Shown in pieces: positions 61,223 to 64,000 of a stretch of 64,000 nucleotides of DNA (positions are counted from its first letter, which is position 1; the number at the start of each line of letters is the position of its first letter). The translations under genes and the position numbers were made by a program. The stretch lies in assembly GCA_020252645.1 (NCBI GenBank), contig JADCCN010000002.1:798869-862868 (forward strand), in the 5' to 3' direction. Source of the DNA: Methylobacterium sp. (GTDB lineage: Bacteria > Pseudomonadota > Alphaproteobacteria > Rhizobiales > Beijerinckiaceae). A model generated the notes under the pieces. It was not told the origin of the DNA. It worked only from the letters and a program-made list of their open reading frames with translations, and made no database searches.

Positions 61223-62404
61223 TCAGCCGAGTTTCGCGAGTTCGGTCGCGAAGGCGTATTCGATCCAGGGCAGCAGCGCCTTCACGTCGCGCGCCTGCAC
61301 GGTCGCACCGCACCAGATGCGCAGGCCCGGAGGGGCATCGCGGTAATGGCCGAGATCATGGCCCGCGCCGGCCTTCTCGATATGGCCGACCACCGCCTTG
61401 GCGAAGGCCGCCTGCTGGTCGGCCGGGAGAGCGACCACCTTCGGATGCGTGAATTTCAGGCAGACGGAGGTGTTGGAGCGGGTCTTCGGTTTCGTTGCGA
61501 GGAAGTCGATCCAGTCATTCGCCTTGACGAAATTCGCGATGACCCGCGCATTGGCGTTGGCGCGCTTCATGAGGCCGTCGAGGCCACCCGCCTTCTTCGC
61601 CCAGAGGAGCGCGTCGATGTAGTCCTCGACGCAGAGCATGGAGGGGGTATTGATCGTCTCGCCCTCGAAGATGCCCTCGATCAGCTTGCCGCCCTTGGTG
61701 AGGCGGAAGATCTTCGGCAGCGGCCAGGCCGGCTTGTAGCTTTCGAGGCGGGCGACCGCGCGCGGCGAGAGGATGAGCATCCCGTGCGCCGCTTCGCCCC
61801 CGAGAACCTTCTGCCAGGAGAAGGTGGTGACATCGAGCTTCGCCCAGTCGAGGTCCTGCGCGAAGGCCGCCGAGGTGGCGTCGCAGATGGTAATGCCCTC
61901 GCGATCCGCAGCGATCCATTCCGCATCCGGCACGCGCACGCCCGAGGTCGTGCCGTTCCAGGTGAAGACGATGTCGCGCTTCCTGGTGTCCACCTTCTTG
62001 AGGTTCGGGAGTTCGCCGTAGCCGGCGGTGATGACTTCCGCGTCGGCAAGCTTCAGCTGCTTCACGGCATCGGTCACCCAGCCTTCGCCGAAGGATTCCC
62101 AGGCGAGCAGGGTAACCGGGCGGGCGCCCAGCATCGTCCACATCGCCATTTCCACCGCGCCGGTATCCGAGGCCGGAACGATGCCGATCCGGTAATCGGC
62201 CGGAACCTTCAGGATTTCGCGGGTCAGGTCGATGGCGCGCTTCAGCTTCGTCTTGCCGATCTTCGCGCGATGCGAGCGGCCAAGCGGAGCATCATTCAGG
62301 GCCTTGAGGGACCAGCCGGGGCGCTTGGCGCAGGGGCCGGAAGAAAAGTTCGCAACGCGCGGCAGGTTTGCGGGCGCCGTTGCGGCAGGCGCGGTCTTCG
62401 TCAT
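61223..62404 (-). CDS. serC: Phosphoserine aminotransferase
   Basis: A 393-residue (398 from the earlier ATG) PLP enzyme converting 3-phosphohydroxypyruvate to phosphoserine. [14 protein letters not shown] at the N terminus is typical of the alphaproteobacterial type; the PLP Lys is in [16 protein letters not shown] prefer the ATG at 62404 because the ATG at 62419 is buried in a leader hairpin and GGAG precedes 62404. It probably forms an operon with serA. Confidence 0.95.
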   Translation of the reverse strand: MTKTAPAATAPANLPRVANFSSGPCAKRPGWSLKALNDAPLGRSHRAKIGKTKLKRAIDLTREILKVPADYRIGIVPASDTGAVEMAMWTMLGARPVTLLAWESFGEGWVTDAVKQLKLADAEVITAGYGELPNLKKVDTRKRDIVFTWNGTTSGVRVPDAEWIAADREGITICDATSAAFAQDLDWAKLDVTTFSWQKVLGGEAAHGMLILSPRAVARLESYKPAWPLPKIFRLTKGGKLIEGIFEGETINTPSMLCVEDYIDALLWAKKAGGLDGLMKRANANARVIANFVKANDWIDFLATKPKTRSNTSVCLKFTHPKVVALPADQQAAFAKAVVGHIEKAGAGHDLGHYRDAPPGLRIWCGATVQARDVKALLPWIEYAFATELAKLG

Positions 62405-62415
62405 CAGCAATGTCT

Positions 62416-62452
62416 CCATCCTTGCAGATGGGTGTCTTCCGTTGGGGGAAGA
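62416..62452 (-). promoter_or_regulatory. serC leader RNA structure (serC motif-like)
   Basis: On the minus strand two hairpins lie directly before the serC start: TCTTCC-CCCAAC-GGAAGA (62452-62435) and CCATC-TGCAAG-GATGG (62431-62416). The arrangement and sequence resemble the alphaproteobacterial serC RNA motif, as I recall it. The second stem includes the likely ribosome site, so it could control serC translation or transcription. Confidence 0.6.
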
Positions 62453-62552
62453 TGACCCGCGGCGGGGCTACGCCTGTTTTGCGACAAATGCAACCGCTCC
62501 CCTGCGAAAAAGGGAAAATCTTCCTGCGATGCTCGCTCGCACTCCAACGAGA

Positions 62553-62576
62553 AAGGCGCGGATTTCTCCGCGCCTT
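62553..62576 (-). terminator. Terminator of the Omp25-like gene at 62.8 kb
   Basis: AAGGCGCGGA pairs with TCCGCGCCTT around a four-base loop; on the minus strand it continues into TTTCT. The gene's stop is about 190 bases away, with repeats in between. Confidence 0.75.
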
Positions 62577-62589
62577 CAGGATCGCCGAA

Positions 62590-62664
62590 AGCATTTTCAG
62601 GCGAAGCATGTCCCTCGCGAAGGCGGGGATGGGAACCGGTATCCACTTCTTCGAAAAAATGCTC
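62590..62664. repeat. Type B-like palindromic element fragment
   Basis: GCATTTTCAGGCGAAGCATG, a GAAGGCGGGGATGG segment, an ACCGG core and AAAATGCTC at the right end. Directly abuts the type A copy at 62667 with TA between. Confidence 0.78.
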
Positions 62665-62666
62665 TA

Positions 62667-62766
62667 GAGCATGATGTGTTCAGACGGAAGCACATCATGC
62701 TCTTATCTTATTATTATCGCATGCTTTTTTGTGAAAAACCGGATTCCACTTTTTCACAGCATGCTC
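62667..62766 (-). repeat. Type A palindromic element at an omp stop codon
   Basis: A 100-bp copy flanked by TA (62665-62666 and 62767-62768). On the minus strand its first G completes the TAG of the outer-membrane protein gene. Confidence 0.92.
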
Positions 62767-63599
62767 TAGTATTTGCGAGCCAGCGGGCCCGGTGAATAGG
62801 CGATCGGCGTATCTGCGAAGACATAGCGCAGGCCGACCTTCAGATCGTGGCTCTCGAGGTTCTTGATCCTGGCGTTTATGGTCGTGCAGGGCACCGTACA
62901 GACAATGCGGCCGGTGGTGACGTCGCCGATATTGAGGTAGCGATAGGCCGCCTCGGCCTTGATGTTCGTCGTCAGGTCGTAGCCGAGGCCGGCATGGATC
63001 GCCCAGGCGAAGCGGGTCTCGGTCCTCGTCGAAGCCGAACCCGAGCCGCCGGCGAAGGCACCGAAGCCGGCATCCTTCACGTCCGAGGTCATCATCGTCG
63101 CGAAGCCGATACCACCACCAATGAAAGGCGTGATGCGATTCCAGGTGCCGAGATCGACATAGGCGTTGGCGAGACCGACGACACCCGACAGGTTGCCCCT
63201 GGTGATGTTCCAGCCGACCGGGTCGGGCGGCGGCAAGCCGGTGACCTGTCTCGTCGTCGAGAACCGGGACGATGCGCGATATTCGATCGTGGCATCCGTT
63301 CGGAAGAACGGGTTGAACTGGTAGCCGACGCCGACACCGACGAAAGCAGCCGATTTCAGCGAGCTTTGCAGCGTTGAGGAGTTCGCGACAGGGGGAACCA
63401 GATCCAGCCTGCTGTGATCCTGCAAGGCGGCACCCACATCGCCGCGCAGATAGAAGCCGCTACCGACATCGATCTGCGCCGGCGGGGGGGCCAGCATCGG
63501 GGGCGGCGGCGGATGGCCGAGCATGTCGGCCGCGAAAGCCGTTCCGCCCGAAAGCGCGGCGGCCAGGCCTGCCAGGCGGAGCGTCGTGAGGCGCAGCAT
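62766..63599 (-). CDS. Omp25-like outer-membrane beta-barrel protein
   Basis: A 277-residue protein: signal peptide (LAGLAAALSGGTAFAAD), a Pro-rich segment (GHPPPPPMLAPPP), then a barrel with GFYLRGDVGAAL, FVGVGVGYQFNPFFRTDATIEY and C-terminal HDLKVGLRYVF. It resembles Omp25/OmpA-like barrels of Rhizobiales. AAGGAA precedes the ATG. The stop TAG is shared with a type A element, so the last residues (LARKY) may be original or altered. Confidence 0.88.
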   Translation of the reverse strand: MLRLTTLRLAGLAAALSGGTAFAADMLGHPPPPPMLAPPPAQIDVGSGFYLRGDVGAALQDHSRLDLVPPVANSSTLQSSLKSAAFVGVGVGYQFNPFFRTDATIEYRASSRFSTTRQVTGLPPPDPVGWNITRGNLSGVVGLANAYVDLGTWNRITPFIGGGIGFATMMTSDVKDAGFGAFAGGSGSASTRTETRFAWAIHAGLGYDLTTNIKAEAAYRYLNIGDVTTGRIVCTVPCTTINARIKNLESHDLKVGLRYVFADTPIAYSPGPLARKY

Positions 63600-63718
63600 G
63601 GTTCTTTCCTTCGTTTTCGATCCGCCACGCGACGCGCACAGACGTGGCCACAGGAATCAGACGAAGAAAAACTGCCGGAAAACGGTTAAGCGCCGATTAA
63701 CCCTAAAAATTAACGATA

Positions 63719-63821
63719 GAGCGAAATTCGATCTGAATGAATGAGATCGAACGCTCTATGTTTTTGTTATTGATCGCATTTTCTTCGATCAACCGGCATC
63801 CGCTTGATCGCAAAAATGCTC
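63719..63821 (+). repeat. Type B palindromic element
   Basis: A 103-bp copy: hairpin AGCGAAATTCGATCT/AGATCGAACGCTC, the linker TATGTTTTTGTTATTGATCG, then a second hairpin with AACCGGCATCC, ending AAATGCTC. TA precedes it; CA follows and is shared with the adjacent type A copy. Confidence 0.88.
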
Positions 63822-63823
63822 CA

Positions 63824-63986
63824 GAGCATGCTGTGAAAAAGTGGAATCCGGTTTTTCACAAAAAGCATGCGATAATAATAAGATAAGAGCATGCTGTGAA
63901 AAAGTGGAATCCGGTTTTTCACAAAAAAGCATGCGATAATAATAGGATAAGAGCATGATGTGCTTCCGTCTGAACACATCATGCTC
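63824..63986 (+). repeat. Type A element with a tandemly duplicated first hairpin
   Basis: The GTGGAATCCGG hairpin plus AT-rich linker occurs twice (63824-63886 and 63887-63950), followed once by the perfect 12-bp hairpin (63951-63986) and TA. It is an expanded version of the 100-bp element. Confidence 0.9.
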
Positions 63987-64000
63987 TAGAAGGCTTTTGC

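Overview
The window is a GC-rich chromosomal segment from an alphaproteobacterium, most likely of the order Hyphomicrobiales (Rhizobiales). This rests on typical alphaproteobacterial neighbourhoods: ccmA divergent from acnA, ialB-rlmN, rluA/rsmB/heparinase/purH, tsaD-gpsA-EVE divergent from hemC-hemD-mic60-hemY, rluD-rpoH, and serC-serA. DUF1223, DUF1674/SDHAF4, DUF2794 and Omp25-like genes point the same way. Species cannot be named from the sequence alone.

Layout. 1-20 kb is mostly housekeeping and envelope genes: the 5' part of ccmA, acnA, a DUF1223 protein, gamma-glutamyltransferase, a LysE exporter, a YiiX-type hydrolase, ialB-rlmN, an ECF sigma factor, DUF1232, an SDR dehydrogenase, thpR-phhB, a methyltransferase-like protein, tesA, the ybbA-ybbP ABC system, a Bax-inhibitor-1 protein, DUF2794 and an AhpD-like protein. 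20-36 kb holds the very large NAD-glutamate dehydrogenase, the rluA/rsmB/heparinase/purH cluster, SDHAF4, an L,D-transpeptidase, hemN and acs. 36-45 kb holds an outer-membrane barrel protein, the tsaD-gpsA-EVE operon and the haem/Mic60 operon, ending at tRNA-Thr(CGT). 45-50 kb is an accessory patch: a decayed tyrosine integrase next to the tRNA, two chemoreceptors, and a periplasmic c-haem (Tll0287-like) protein that appears to form an operon with the membrane chemoreceptor. 50-64 kb returns to core genes: tRNA-Glu(CTC), rluD, rpoH, purA and partner, a DUF4139 protein, a class I glutamine amidotransferase, an EamA transporter, serA, serC with a structured leader, and an Omp25-like protein.

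The most striking non-genic content is a family of about 100-bp, two-hairpin, inverted-repeat elements (called type A here, with a related type B), usually flanked by TA. One type A copy sits inside the integrase remnant, where removing the element plus one TA restores the reading frame exactly. Another is an in-frame 34-codon insertion in rsmB. Three others supply the final G of a TAG stop codon (hemN, serA, omp). All five gene-associated copies lie in the same orientation relative to the gene. These features fit a mobile MITE with TA target duplication whose transposase is not in the window.

A second unusual structure lies between tsaD and gpsA: three 65-bp tandem repeats. Each encodes a 22-residue ORF whose stop overlaps the next start as ATGA, giving an unbroken chain of translational overlaps from tsaD to gpsA. 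Smaller tandem repeats occur after acnA (13 bp) and at the Bax-inhibitor terminator (17-18 bp).
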